Below, piece by piece: positions 1 through 8,114 of a stretch of DNA of 64,000 bases. The DNA is taken from assembly GCA_963708675.1 (NCBI GenBank), contig CAVPTO010000003.1, forward strand, positions 2,790,001-2,854,000, written 5' to 3'. The stretch is from DATAXP01 sp963708675 (GTDB lineage Bacteria; Planctomycetota; Planctomycetia; Pirellulales; PNKZ01). A program made the position numbers and the translations under genes. The notes beneath the pieces were generated by a model. That model was not told the origin of the DNA, ran no database searches, and was given only the letters and a program-made list of their open reading frames with translations. The first letter of the stretch is position 1; the number at the start of each line of letters is the position of its first letter.

Positions 1-1277
1 CCACGAAACGCGATGCGCCGGTCATGGTTTCAGACAAGCCGTGGGAGCGCGGCGGTGGACCTCGCATCTATGGCGCGGTGCATTACGATCCGAAGACGAG
101 TGAATTTCGGATGTGGTACAGCAAGCAGTACGCGACGTCGACCGACGGCATTCACTGGACGAAACCGGCGTTGAGCGTCGTCGTGTCCAAGGGACTGGCG
201 ACGAACTTCGTGCTGCCAAAGAGCGGCGGAGCGGTGATCGTCGATGAGATCGAGCCGGATGCGTCGAAGCGATACAAGGCGCTGCTTGCCGAGCCGCGCG
301 AGCCCGGCGGGTTCTCGGCCTATTACTCGGCCGATGGCATTCACTGGTTGCGTTACGGCAACGATCGCGTGATGACGGTCGGCTCGGAGATCGGCCACGT
401 GATGCGTGATCCGGCGACGAAGAAGTACTTCGCTTACATTCGCCCTTACGGTCCGAAACATTACCCCACCAGCGTCAACCAGAAACGGCTCGGCGCGGTC
501 ACAACGAGCGACGACTTCGTGCATTGGTCGGAGATGAAGGTGGTGCTCGTGCCCGACGCGATCGACGACGCATGGGTGACGAAGCCCGAGCAGCGAACCG
601 AGTTCTATGCCATGAACGGATTCGCGTATGGCCGCAGCTATCTCGGCATCATTCCCGTGTTTCGTGTGGAGCGCATTCGCGAAAAGATCGGCCTCGGCGA
701 GTCGAAATTCGACGGCCCGATGGAAGGGCAACTGATCACGAGCCGCGACGGTTTGTCGTGGAGTCGCATGCACGAGCGCGAGCCGGTGATTCCTCGCGGC
801 ACGGGCTTCGACCAGAGCATCATGAACGTCGCGATGTCGCCGATCATCGTCGGCGATGAGATTTGGGAATACTACACGGCCATCAACACCACACATGGCG
901 GCACGATTCCGCCGAAGCGCATCTCGATTGGCCTGGCGAAGTGGAGACTCGACGGCTTTGTCTCGCTCGATGCCGACGCGGAACAGGGGTTCGTCGAAAC
1001 GGTCGTCCTTTCTGCTCGGAATGAAGACGACCGACACGCCGCGCTCGAAGTGAACGCCAGGGCCGATGGTGGTCATGTCGTCGTCGAAGTGATCGACGAG
1101 ACGGGAAACGTCGTTTCGGGATACTCAGCGGATGACTTTGAGCCGATCGTCACCGATAATGTGCGACACCGCGCTCAATGGCGCGATCGTAAGACGCTTC
1201 CCACGGGGCAGCCGATCCGCCTGAGATTCGTCCTCCGCAACGCATCGCTGTTCAGTTACACGCTGGTTCGCAACTGA
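1..1277 (+). CDS. Beta-propeller glycoside hydrolase-like protein, 5' end missing
   Basis: The reading frame is open from the first complete codon at base 3, before the first ATG at 24, so the N-terminus lies outside the window. The visible part (about 425 residues) has repeated short motifs typical of five-bladed propeller glycosidases of the GH32/GH43 type: FRMWYS near the start, then 'YYSADGIHW' and 'LITSRDGLSWSRM' (a Ser-x-Asp-Gly-xx-Trp signature), and 'EIWEYYTAIN' near residue 290. The last 100 residues look like a beta-sandwich tail ('EVIDETGNVVSGYSADDF'). Proteins of this kind are common and poorly characterised in planctomycetes. The neighbouring esterase and sulfatases suggest a polysaccharide-degradation set. 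Exact substrate and catalytic acids cannot be assigned; it may be a non-catalytic homologue. Confidence 0.7.
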   Translation, partial: TKRDAPVMVSDKPWERGGGPRIYGAVHYDPKTSEFRMWYSKQYATSTDGIHWTKPALSVVVSKGLATNFVLPKSGGAVIVDEIEPDASKRYKALLAEPREPGGFSAYYSADGIHWLRYGNDRVMTVGSEIGHVMRDPATKKYFAYIRPYGPKHYPTSVNQKRLGAVTTSDDFVHWSEMKVVLVPDAIDDAWVTKPEQRTEFYAMNGFAYGRSYLGIIPVFRVERIREKIGLGESKFDGPMEGQLITSRDGLSWSRMHEREPVIPRGTGFDQSIMNVAMSPIIVGDEIWEYYTAINTTHGGTIPPKRISIGLAKWRLDGFVSLDADAEQGFVETVVLSARNEDDRHAALEVNARADGGHVVVEVIDETGNVVSGYSADDFEPIVTDNVRHRAQWRDRKTLPTGQPIRLRFVLRNASLFSYTLVRN

Positions 1278-1305
1278 GAGTTTACATTCTTCTGGGAGTC
1301 GCCAC

Positions 1306-2301
1306 GTGCTTCGATCTCTTTCGCTCGCCTGTTGCTTGATGACCTTGCCGACGGTCGTGTTGGCCCAGACCGACACGAAGACTGCCGACACCAAAGCGGC
1401 CGAACCCAAGAAGCCCGCGGTGGCGAAGATTCCGCCGACCGTGGCCGATTACGTGTATGGCACCGAGTCGGAGCGGCAAAAGTTCGACCTTTGGCTGGCG
1501 AAATCGGACAAGCCCACACCGCTGGTGCTGTTGATTCATGGCGGTGGCTGGCAGCGAGGCGACAAAGGCGGGTACGCGAGTTCGGTGAAGCCGTATCTCG
1601 ACGAAGGCATTTCGGTGGCGGCGTTGAATTACCGCTTCATCACTCAGGCGATGACGCAGAATGTCGAACCGCCCGTGAAGGCTTGCGTAACGGACGCAGC
1701 CCGAGCACTGCAAACGTTGCGTGCCAGCGCAACGCAATGGAATCTCGATCCGAAGCGCGTCGGGTCGACCGGCGGATCGGCAGGCGCTTGCACTTCGCTA
1801 TGGCTTGCACTGCATGACGATTTGGCCGACCCGAAGAGCAGCGATCCCATCTCGAGGGAGTCGTCGAGGCTCACGTGCGCAGCGGTCAACGGCGCACAGA
1901 CCTCGCTCGATCCGAAAGAGTTGCGCGAGTGGATGCCCAACGCGATTTACGGCGGACACGCTTTCGGCTTTGCGGCTTCAGGACGTGAACGGCCCGAGGA
2001 GTTCGAGTTGCTGCTGGCCAATCGCGAGAAAGTGCTGCCTTGGATTAAGGATTACTCGCCGATCGAACTGGTGTCGAAAGACGACCCGCCGATCTACCTC
2101 GATTATCCGAACCAAAAGACGCCGCCCGTTGTGGGTCAGGAAGGCCCCGACCCGACGCACTCGGCGATCTACGGCATCAAGCTGAAAGAGAAGCTGGATG
2201 CCGCCGGTGTCGAGGCGATTCTCTCCTATCCGGGACATCTCGACACTCAATACGGCTCGATCCCGAAGTTTTTTATCGCGAAGCTGAAAGCCGAGCGATA
2301 G
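1306..2301 (+). CDS. Secreted alpha/beta-hydrolase (BD-FAE / carboxylesterase-like)
   Basis: A 331-residue protein with a GTG start 28 bases after the preceding stop. The N-terminus (hydrophobic LSLACCLMTLPTVVLA then Q) is a signal peptide. Residues about 75-90 hold the oxyanion motif LIHGGGW, and 'GSTGGSAGAC' near residue 155 is a nucleophile elbow (G-x-S-x-G) for Ser. A late His in 'YPGHLDTQYG' is the likely charge-relay His. This layout is usual for planctomycete esterases/lipases next to sulfatases, some of which remove acetyl or feruloyl groups from polysaccharides. The role here as a glycan deacylase is inference from the neighbours (glycosidase-like gene upstream, sulfatases downstream). 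Confidence 0.8.
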   Translation: MLRSLSLACCLMTLPTVVLAQTDTKTADTKAAEPKKPAVAKIPPTVADYVYGTESERQKFDLWLAKSDKPTPLVLLIHGGGWQRGDKGGYASSVKPYLDEGISVAALNYRFITQAMTQNVEPPVKACVTDAARALQTLRASATQWNLDPKRVGSTGGSAGACTSLWLALHDDLADPKSSDPISRESSRLTCAAVNGAQTSLDPKELREWMPNAIYGGHAFGFAASGRERPEEFELLLANREKVLPWIKDYSPIELVSKDDPPIYLDYPNQKTPPVVGQEGPDPTHSAIYGIKLKEKLDAAGVEAILSYPGHLDTQYGSIPKFFIAKLKAER

Positions 2302-2415
2302 CTTGCCAACGCTGATCGAGTTCGGGAAAATTTCGGCGCAAGACGCAATATCTCGCCGTGGCGCGCGTCGTTTCTAGAGAGCTGCTGGGGCGTAAATTCG
2401 TGGAGTCGACTTCGC

Positions 2416-3868
2416 GTGAAGACGATCGTTCTCATCGCGGTGCTGGCATTGCCTCTCATCGTTTGCGCTGCCGATGCGCCTTTGCAAGGTGAGAAAGCAT
2501 CGAAGCAGGCGAAGCCGAACGTCTTGTTTCTGTTTGCGGACGATCAGTGCTTCGAAACGCTCGGAGGCGCTGGGCTACACCGACATCGAGACGCCGAACC
2601 TCGACCGCTTGGCAAAACGCGGCACTGTCTTCACCCACGCCTACAACATGGGTTCATGGGCGCCCGCCGTGTGTGTCGCCAGCCGGACAATGCTCGTCAC
2701 CGGTCGCAGCGTGTGGAAGGCGGAAACAATCTACAAAGCCACCGATGCCGAGCGCGAGGCGGGCGTGCTGTGGCCTCAACTGATGAGTCAGGCCGGTTAT
2801 CGCACGTACTTCACGGGCAAGTGGCACATTCAAACCGACGCCGCCAAGTGTTTCGACGTCACGCGGCATGTGCGATCGGGAATGCCGAAGACGGTCCCAT
2901 CAGCATATGATCGTCCGCGAGACGACAAGCCCGACACATGGAGCCCGTACGACACGTCGCTTGGCGGTTTCTGGGAAGGCGGCAAGCATTGGAGCGAAGT
3001 CGCGGCCGACGACGCGATCGACTATCTCGATGAGGCGAATCGGGACGATCGGCCGTTCTTCATGTACGTCGCCTTCAATGCTCCTCACGATCCGCGACAA
3101 TCGCCGAAAGCGTTCGTCGATAAGTACCCACTGAGCCGCATCAAAGTGCCGCGAAACTTTCTGCCTGCGTATCCCTATAACGCCGAGATCGGATGCTCGA
3201 CGAAACTCCGCGATGAAAACCTGGCGCCGATGCCACGCACCGAACACGCCGTGAAAGTGCATCGCCAAGAGTACTACGCGCTGATCACGCACATGGATGC
3301 GCAAATCGGACGCGTACTCGATGCGCTCGAAGCCTCGGGGCAGGCCGAGAACACGTGGATCTTCTTCACCGCCGATCATGGCTTGGCGATTGGTCATCAT
3401 GGCTTGTTCGGCAAGCAGAACATGTACGATCACAGCGTGCGTGTGCCGTTGATCGTTACCGGGCCTGGCACTCCGCAGAATCAACGCATCGATTCTGCGG
3501 TCTATCTGCAAGATGTGATGCCGACTTCGCTAGAACTGGCCGGCGCAACGAAGCCCGAGCACATCTTTTTTAACAGCGTGCTGCTGCTACTTCGAGGGGA
3601 ACAGCGTGCATCGAGTTACGAATCCATTTACGGCGGATACCTGGACCTTCAGCGGGCGGTCACTCACGATGGTTGGAAACTGATCGTCTATCCGCAGGCG
3701 GGCGTCGTGCGGATGTACCGCCTCGCCGACGATCCGCAGGAGATGACAGACCTTGCCAATGACGATCAACACTCACGGCGCAAAGCCGACCTCTTCCAAC
3801 GACTCATCTCGCTGCAAGTGGAACTCGCCGACGAGTTGGATCTACGTGCCGCATTCCCTCACCTCTGA
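2416..3868 (+). CDS. Secreted sulfatase (S1 family), one-base frameshift
   Basis: GTG start at 2416; the signal peptide (VLIAVLALPLIVCAADA) and the first metal-binding stretch 'NVLFLFADDQCFETLG' are in one frame, then the rest is one frame over ('ALGYTDIETPNLDRLAKRG'). One extra G in the GGAGG at 2563-2567 explains it; removing it gives a 483-residue protein of normal length. The formylglycine site is C-V-A-S-R in 'AVCVASRTMLVTGRS'. Later metal and active-site blocks are present: 'TGKWHIQ', 'ADHGLAIGHHGLFGKQ'. The sequence resembles iduronate/choline-sulfatase-like planctomycete sulfatases. The protein should hydrolyse sulfate esters on polysaccharides in the periplasm. No formylglycine-generating enzyme is in this window. 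Confidence 0.85.
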
Positions 3869-3888
3869 TTGAAGGACCGCACCGCTTG

Positions 3889-5229
3889 ATGAAGTCACTC
3901 TGTCCGCTCGTTGTCGTCTGTACGTCAATTGCAGCCGCTGCACTGCCCGCCGCTGAGAAGCCGCTGAACGTGGTGTTCATTCTGGCCGACGACCTCGGCT
4001 ACGAGTGCATCGGGGCCGATGGTGGGCAGTCGTACAAGACGCCGCAACTCGATGCGTTGGCGGCGGGCGGAATGCGGTTCGATCGCTGCTATGCTCAGCC
4101 ACTTTGTACGCCGACGCGCGTGCAGTTGATGACGGGAATGTACAATGTTCGCAATTACGTTCAGTTCGGGCTGCTCGAGCCGACGCAGACAACGTTCGCC
4201 CAACTGTTTCGCGGTGCTGGCTATGCCACGGGCATCTGCGGAAAATGGCAGCTCGGTAAAGACTGGAACTTGCCGAAGCATTTCAGCTTCGACGATTATT
4301 GTCTGTGGCAGTTGATGCGTCGCCCGAGCCGTTACGCTCGGCCGGGCTTGGAGATCAACGGTCGCGAGGTCGATTACACCGCCAAAGAATATGGCCCCGA
4401 CATCGTCAATCAGTACGCATGCGATTTCATCACAAAGCACAAGGATGTGCCGTTCCTGCTGTACTATCCAATGATGCTGACGCACGCGCCGTACGAGGCG
4501 ACGCCCGACAGCAGCGACTGGAACGTCAAGCTGACGCGTCGCGATCTCGCCAGTGGCGAAGGGCCACGCAAACAGCAGCGTCACTTCGGCGAGATGGTTA
4601 CTTACATGGACAAGCTGATTGGCAAGCTTGTGGCCCATCTCGATGAACTCGGATTGCGCGAACGGACGCTCATTCTGTTCACCGGCGACAACGGCACAGG
4701 ACGAGGCATCGAATCGCTGCTGAACGGCAAAGTGATTAAGGGGGGCAAAGGAAACGCTACCGACGCCGGCATGCACGTGCCGCTCATCGCAAGTTGGCCG
4801 GGGACGATTCCTGCCGGTCGCGTCTCCGACGATCTCGTCGACTCGACCGACTTTCTGCCGACGATCTGCGCCGCTGCAGGAGTCACCGTACCTTCGAACT
4901 TGACGATCGATGGGCATAGCTTTCTGCCGGCGTTGCGAGGAGAATCGACCACCGGCCGTTCATGGATCTACTGTTGGTACGAACCGGATGGCGGCACAAA
5001 GCCCGATGCAGAATTCGCGCGATCGCGCGATTACAAGCTGTATAGCGATGGTCGACTGTTTGACGTTCATCACGGCGACGATGACGCGCATCCAGTCGAT
5101 ACTTCAAAACTCGATCCGACGGCTTCGCGAGCGGTCCAAGAACTTCGTGACGTGTTGAACCGCTACGCCGATGCAAGGCCCGCCAAGATCGCCGGCGCTC
5201 GCGGTTCGCAACCGACGCGGGATGAGTAG
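3889..5229 (+). CDS. Secreted arylsulfatase-like sulfatase
   Basis: About 446 residues. I chose ATG at 3889 over TTG at 3886 because it opens directly into a signal peptide (MKSLCPLVVVCTSIAAAALPAAE). The metal-binding start 'VVFILADDLGYECIG' and the formylglycine signature C-T-P-T-R ('PLCTPTRVQLMTGM') mark a class I sulfatase; 'GICGKWQLGK' and 'FTGDNGTGRG' are the second and third conserved blocks. It follows the previous sulfatase by 20 bases, so the two are probably co-transcribed and act on the same or related sulfated glycan. Substrate unknown. Confidence 0.9.
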   Translation: MKSLCPLVVVCTSIAAAALPAAEKPLNVVFILADDLGYECIGADGGQSYKTPQLDALAAGGMRFDRCYAQPLCTPTRVQLMTGMYNVRNYVQFGLLEPTQTTFAQLFRGAGYATGICGKWQLGKDWNLPKHFSFDDYCLWQLMRRPSRYARPGLEINGREVDYTAKEYGPDIVNQYACDFITKHKDVPFLLYYPMMLTHAPYEATPDSSDWNVKLTRRDLASGEGPRKQQRHFGEMVTYMDKLIGKLVAHLDELGLRERTLILFTGDNGTGRGIESLLNGKVIKGGKGNATDAGMHVPLIASWPGTIPAGRVSDDLVDSTDFLPTICAAAGVTVPSNLTIDGHSFLPALRGESTTGRSWIYCWYEPDGGTKPDAEFARSRDYKLYSDGRLFDVHHGDDDAHPVDTSKLDPTASRAVQELRDVLNRYADARPAKIAGARGSQPTRDE

Positions 5230-5268
5230 CACCATCGCGGTTTCTCGATAGCAACCAGGGCATCCACC

Positions 5269-7941
5269 ATGAAACGAGAACTTGGCGTCGTGTTCTTTAC
5301 CGCGTCGTTCTTCCTTGCCGCGCTATTTCTCGCTTGCGGTTTCGCACGCGCCGCCGAATCGCCCGACGCCAAACTCGCGTCGTACGATGTCGTTGTTTAC
5401 GGCGGCACGAGCGGCGGCGTGACGGCAGCGGTCGAAGCGGCGAGTGAAGGCCGCACCGTGGTGCTGCTCGAACCGGGCAAGCACCTGGGCGGGCTCACCA
5501 GCGGCGGCCTCGGTGCGACCGATATCGGCAAAGCCGACAGCATCGGCGGTATGTCGCGCGAGTTCTACAAACGCGTGAAGTCGTACTACATCAACCCTGC
5601 CGTGTGGAGACAGCAGAAGCCTGACGAATACGTCAGCCATCGGCACGATCCCGCCGCCGACGTGATGTGGCACTTCGAGCCGCACGTGGCTGAGCAGCTT
5701 TACAACGAATTCGTCGCCGATGCCGGCGTCGAGGTCATCTACGGCCAACGGCTCGACTTGAAAAAAGGCGTGCGGCTGCGCGGCAAGCACATCGACCACA
5801 TCGTTATGGAGTCGGGCCGTGCGTTCCGCGGCAAGGTCTTCATCGACGCCACCTACGAAGGCGATCTGATGGCCAAGGCCGGGGTGTCGTATCATGTCGG
5901 TCGCGAAGACAACTCCGTCTACGGCGAAACGATGAATGGAGTGCAGAAGAATCGCGTCCCTTACAGTCCGCATACGTTTTGTCGGCCGGTCGATGGCTAC
6001 GTCGTTCCCGGCGACAAGTCGAGCGGCTTGCTCTACGGCATTCAAAGTGAGCCCGCGCATCCCGATGGCACCGGCGATCGTCTGATTCAGGCGTACAACT
6101 TCCGCATCTGCATGACTGAGGCGCCCGAGAACCGTGTGCCGTTCATCAAACCCGAAGGCTACGACCCGGCCCATTACGAGTTGATCCTTCGCCATCTGCA
6201 AACCGAAGGGACCGACATACTCTTTGCCGACTACCCGAAGCCGCGCGAGATCGAGCATCCGGCGCTCGGCTATCGCCCGTACATCGTGATCATGCCGAAC
6301 TTAAAGACCGACATGAACAGCAAGGGGGCCGCGTCGTCGGACTTCGTCGGTGGCAACTACGATTACCCCGAGGCCGATCACGCCACGCGCGAGCGGATCG
6401 TCGCCGAGCACCGCCGCTACCACCAGGGCATGCTCTGGTTCTTAGCGAACGATCCACGCGTGCCGCCGAAGTATCGCGATCCGCTTCAAACGTGGGGGCT
6501 CGCCAAAGACGAGTTCCTCGACAACGATCATTGGCCGCATCAGCTTTACGTGCGCGAAGCTCGCCGCATGATCGGCGAATACGTCATGATCGAGCAAGAT
6601 TGCGCGGGGAAGCGACGGGCTGACGACTCGATCGGGCTCGGTTCCTATGGCATGGATTCGCACACCTGCCAGCGCTACGTCGACGAACACGGCTACGTGC
6701 GCAACGAAGGAACGATCGGTGGCAAGGTGTTGCAGCCTTACCCGATCAGTTACCGCTCGCTGACGCCGAAGCGTGGCGAATGCGACAATTTGCTGGTGCC
6801 CGTGTGTTGCTCAGCCTCGCACTGCGCGTACGGCAGCATTCGCATGGAGCCGGTGTTCATGATCCTCGGCCAATCCGCCGGGGCCGCTGCGGTGATGGCC
6901 ATTCAAGCTGGCGTCGCCGTGCAGGACGTCAGTTACCCGAAGCTGCGCGAACGGCTCACCGCGCTCGGGCAACGGTTGACGTGGCCGCTGTCGTCCGAGC
7001 TCGAAGAAGATTCGACCGGCCTCACGGCATCCGAAAAGCAACGTATCGAAGCGGCGACGCTCGCGACTCGCCGTTCGCCTGCGATGAAAGAAGCCACGGC
7101 CAAGTTCAACGTCGCATACAAGGCCTATCGCGACGATCGGGCGAAGTTTCCCGACGACCGCAGTCACGATGTCTCTGTCGCCTATCGTAAAGCGACGAAG
7201 GAATACGAAGCTGCCACGCGCAAGGCGATGCTCGACCAATATCCCGAGCTCGCCGCGTTAGTCGCCAAGGCCGACGCCGCCGCAAAAGCCCCGAAGCGCG
7301 CGATCAACGAAGGCGAGACGATCGCCGACTCCGACAGCATGAAGAATCCCGCCATCGCGCCGATTCACGATGTTCCCGGCCTGCCGCGCGTGCTGCTCAT
7401 CGGCGATTCGATTTCGATTGGTTACACGTTGCCGGTCCGCGAACTGCTCAAAGGCAAGGCGAACGTTCATCGCATTCCCGTCAACGGCGGCGCGACCGAT
7501 GTCGGGCTCGAACGCATCGACTCCTGGCTTGGCGACGGCCAGTGGGACGTGATCCACTTCAACTTCGGCCTCCACGACGCGAAGCACGCCTCGGAGACGA
7601 CGTTCCGCTCGAGCCGCGAGCAGTACGCCGACAACCTCCGCACGCTCGTCACTCGCATGCAAGGCACCGAAGCGAAACTCATTTTTGCCACGACAACGCC
7701 CGTGCCCAACGGAGGCGTGCTCACGCCGACGCGCAAGTTCGACAGCATCACCGCCCGCAACGACATCGCGGTTAAGGTGATGCGCGAGAACGGCGTAGCG
7801 ATTGACGACTTATACGAAGTCGCGTTGCCCGTGATGGAGCAAGTCGGACGACCGAACGACGTGCACTTCGCTCCCGAAGGCTACGACATTCTCGCCAAGG
7901 CCGTGGGCGCGAGCATCGAGTCGCAACTGCCGAGCAGGTGA
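5269..7941 (+). CDS. FAD-dependent oxidoreductase fused to an SGNH hydrolase domain
   Basis: 890 residues with a signal peptide (FTASFFLAALFLACGFARAAE). Residues about 35-600 are an FAD-dependent oxidoreductase of the xanthan-lyase-associated type (PF12831-like): dinucleotide motif YGGTSGGVTAAVEA, then 'LLEPGKHLGGLTSGGLGATD' and 'EYVMIEQDC', ending with 'GQSAGAAAVMA'. A Lys/Ala-rich linker (about 610-690) follows. The last 190 residues are an SGNH/GDSL hydrolase: block I 'VLLIGDSISIGY' (Ser), 'NGGATD', the Asn/Gly block 'FNFGLHD', and the catalytic Asp-His 'NDVHFAPEGY'. Each domain is common alone in planctomycetes; the fusion suggests one secreted protein that oxidises and deacylates a sugar. 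Which sugar cannot be read. It is the last gene of the rightward block. Confidence 0.85.
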   Translation: MKRELGVVFFTASFFLAALFLACGFARAAESPDAKLASYDVVVYGGTSGGVTAAVEAASEGRTVVLLEPGKHLGGLTSGGLGATDIGKADSIGGMSREFYKRVKSYYINPAVWRQQKPDEYVSHRHDPAADVMWHFEPHVAEQLYNEFVADAGVEVIYGQRLDLKKGVRLRGKHIDHIVMESGRAFRGKVFIDATYEGDLMAKAGVSYHVGREDNSVYGETMNGVQKNRVPYSPHTFCRPVDGYVVPGDKSSGLLYGIQSEPAHPDGTGDRLIQAYNFRICMTEAPENRVPFIKPEGYDPAHYELILRHLQTEGTDILFADYPKPREIEHPALGYRPYIVIMPNLKTDMNSKGAASSDFVGGNYDYPEADHATRERIVAEHRRYHQGMLWFLANDPRVPPKYRDPLQTWGLAKDEFLDNDHWPHQLYVREARRMIGEYVMIEQDCAGKRRADDSIGLGSYGMDSHTCQRYVDEHGYVRNEGTIGGKVLQPYPISYRSLTPKRGECDNLLVPVCCSASHCAYGSIRMEPVFMILGQSAGAAAVMAIQAGVAVQDVSYPKLRERLTALGQRLTWPLSSELEEDSTGLTASEKQRIEAATLATRRSPAMKEATAKFNVAYKAYRDDRAKFPDDRSHDVSVAYRKATKEYEAATRKAMLDQYPELAALVAKADAAAKAPKRAINEGETIADSDSMKNPAIAPIHDVPGLPRVLLIGDSISIGYTLPVRELLKGKANVHRIPVNGGATDVGLERIDSWLGDGQWDVIHFNFGLHDAKHASETTFRSSREQYADNLRTLVTRMQGTEAKLIFATTTPVPNGGVLTPTRKFDSITARNDIAVKVMRENGVAIDDLYEVALPVMEQVGRPNDVHFAPEGYDILAKAVGASIESQLPSR

Positions 7942-7965
7942 ACAGGGAGACTGTTGCACACGCTT

Positions 7966-8054
7966 CTGTAGGGAACGCCCTCTGTGGCGTTCCGCCGAAT
8001 GAGTGGATGCGTTCGACCCGCTTCCCGGAACGCCACAGAGGGCGTTCCCTACAG
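7966..8054. repeat. Perfect 29-bp inverted repeat between convergent genes
   Basis: Left arm 7966-7994 and right arm 8026-8054 are exact reverse complements over 29 bases, with a 31-base spacer. The core reads GGGAACGCCCTCTGTGGCGT. It lies in the short gap between two converging genes (ending at 7941 and 8115). A transcript from either side could fold into a very stable hairpin. The composition and placement suggest a dispersed REP/MITE-like palindrome of the kind scattered in planctomycete genomes; copy number cannot be judged, since this window has only one copy. Confidence 0.85.
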
Positions 8055-8074
8055 CGGCGAACCGAATGCGACAA

Positions 8075-8094
8075 GGCAAACAAGAATGTTTGCC
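8075..8094. terminator. Small hairpin next to the inverted repeat
   Basis: GGCAAACA at 8075-8082 pairs with TGTTTGCC at 8087-8094 over a 4-base loop AGAA. It lies 20 bases past the stop of the leftward ACP gene (8115), between convergent genes. There is no U-tract, so terminator function is a guess; it may be part of the same repeat element as 7966-8054. Confidence 0.35.
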
Positions 8095-8114
8095 CCACCA
8101 TTCGACAGCGACGA

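Noticed and set aside
30..1076. Long minus-strand open frame inside the glycosidase-like gene
   Set aside because: It is Arg/His-rich antisense translation of a GC-rich gene with no motif; the plus frame has clear family motifs.
7772..8101. 109-codon minus-strand frame across the inverted repeat
   Set aside because: It reads through the palindrome and the end of the SGNH domain; such frames are typical repeat-derived false genes.
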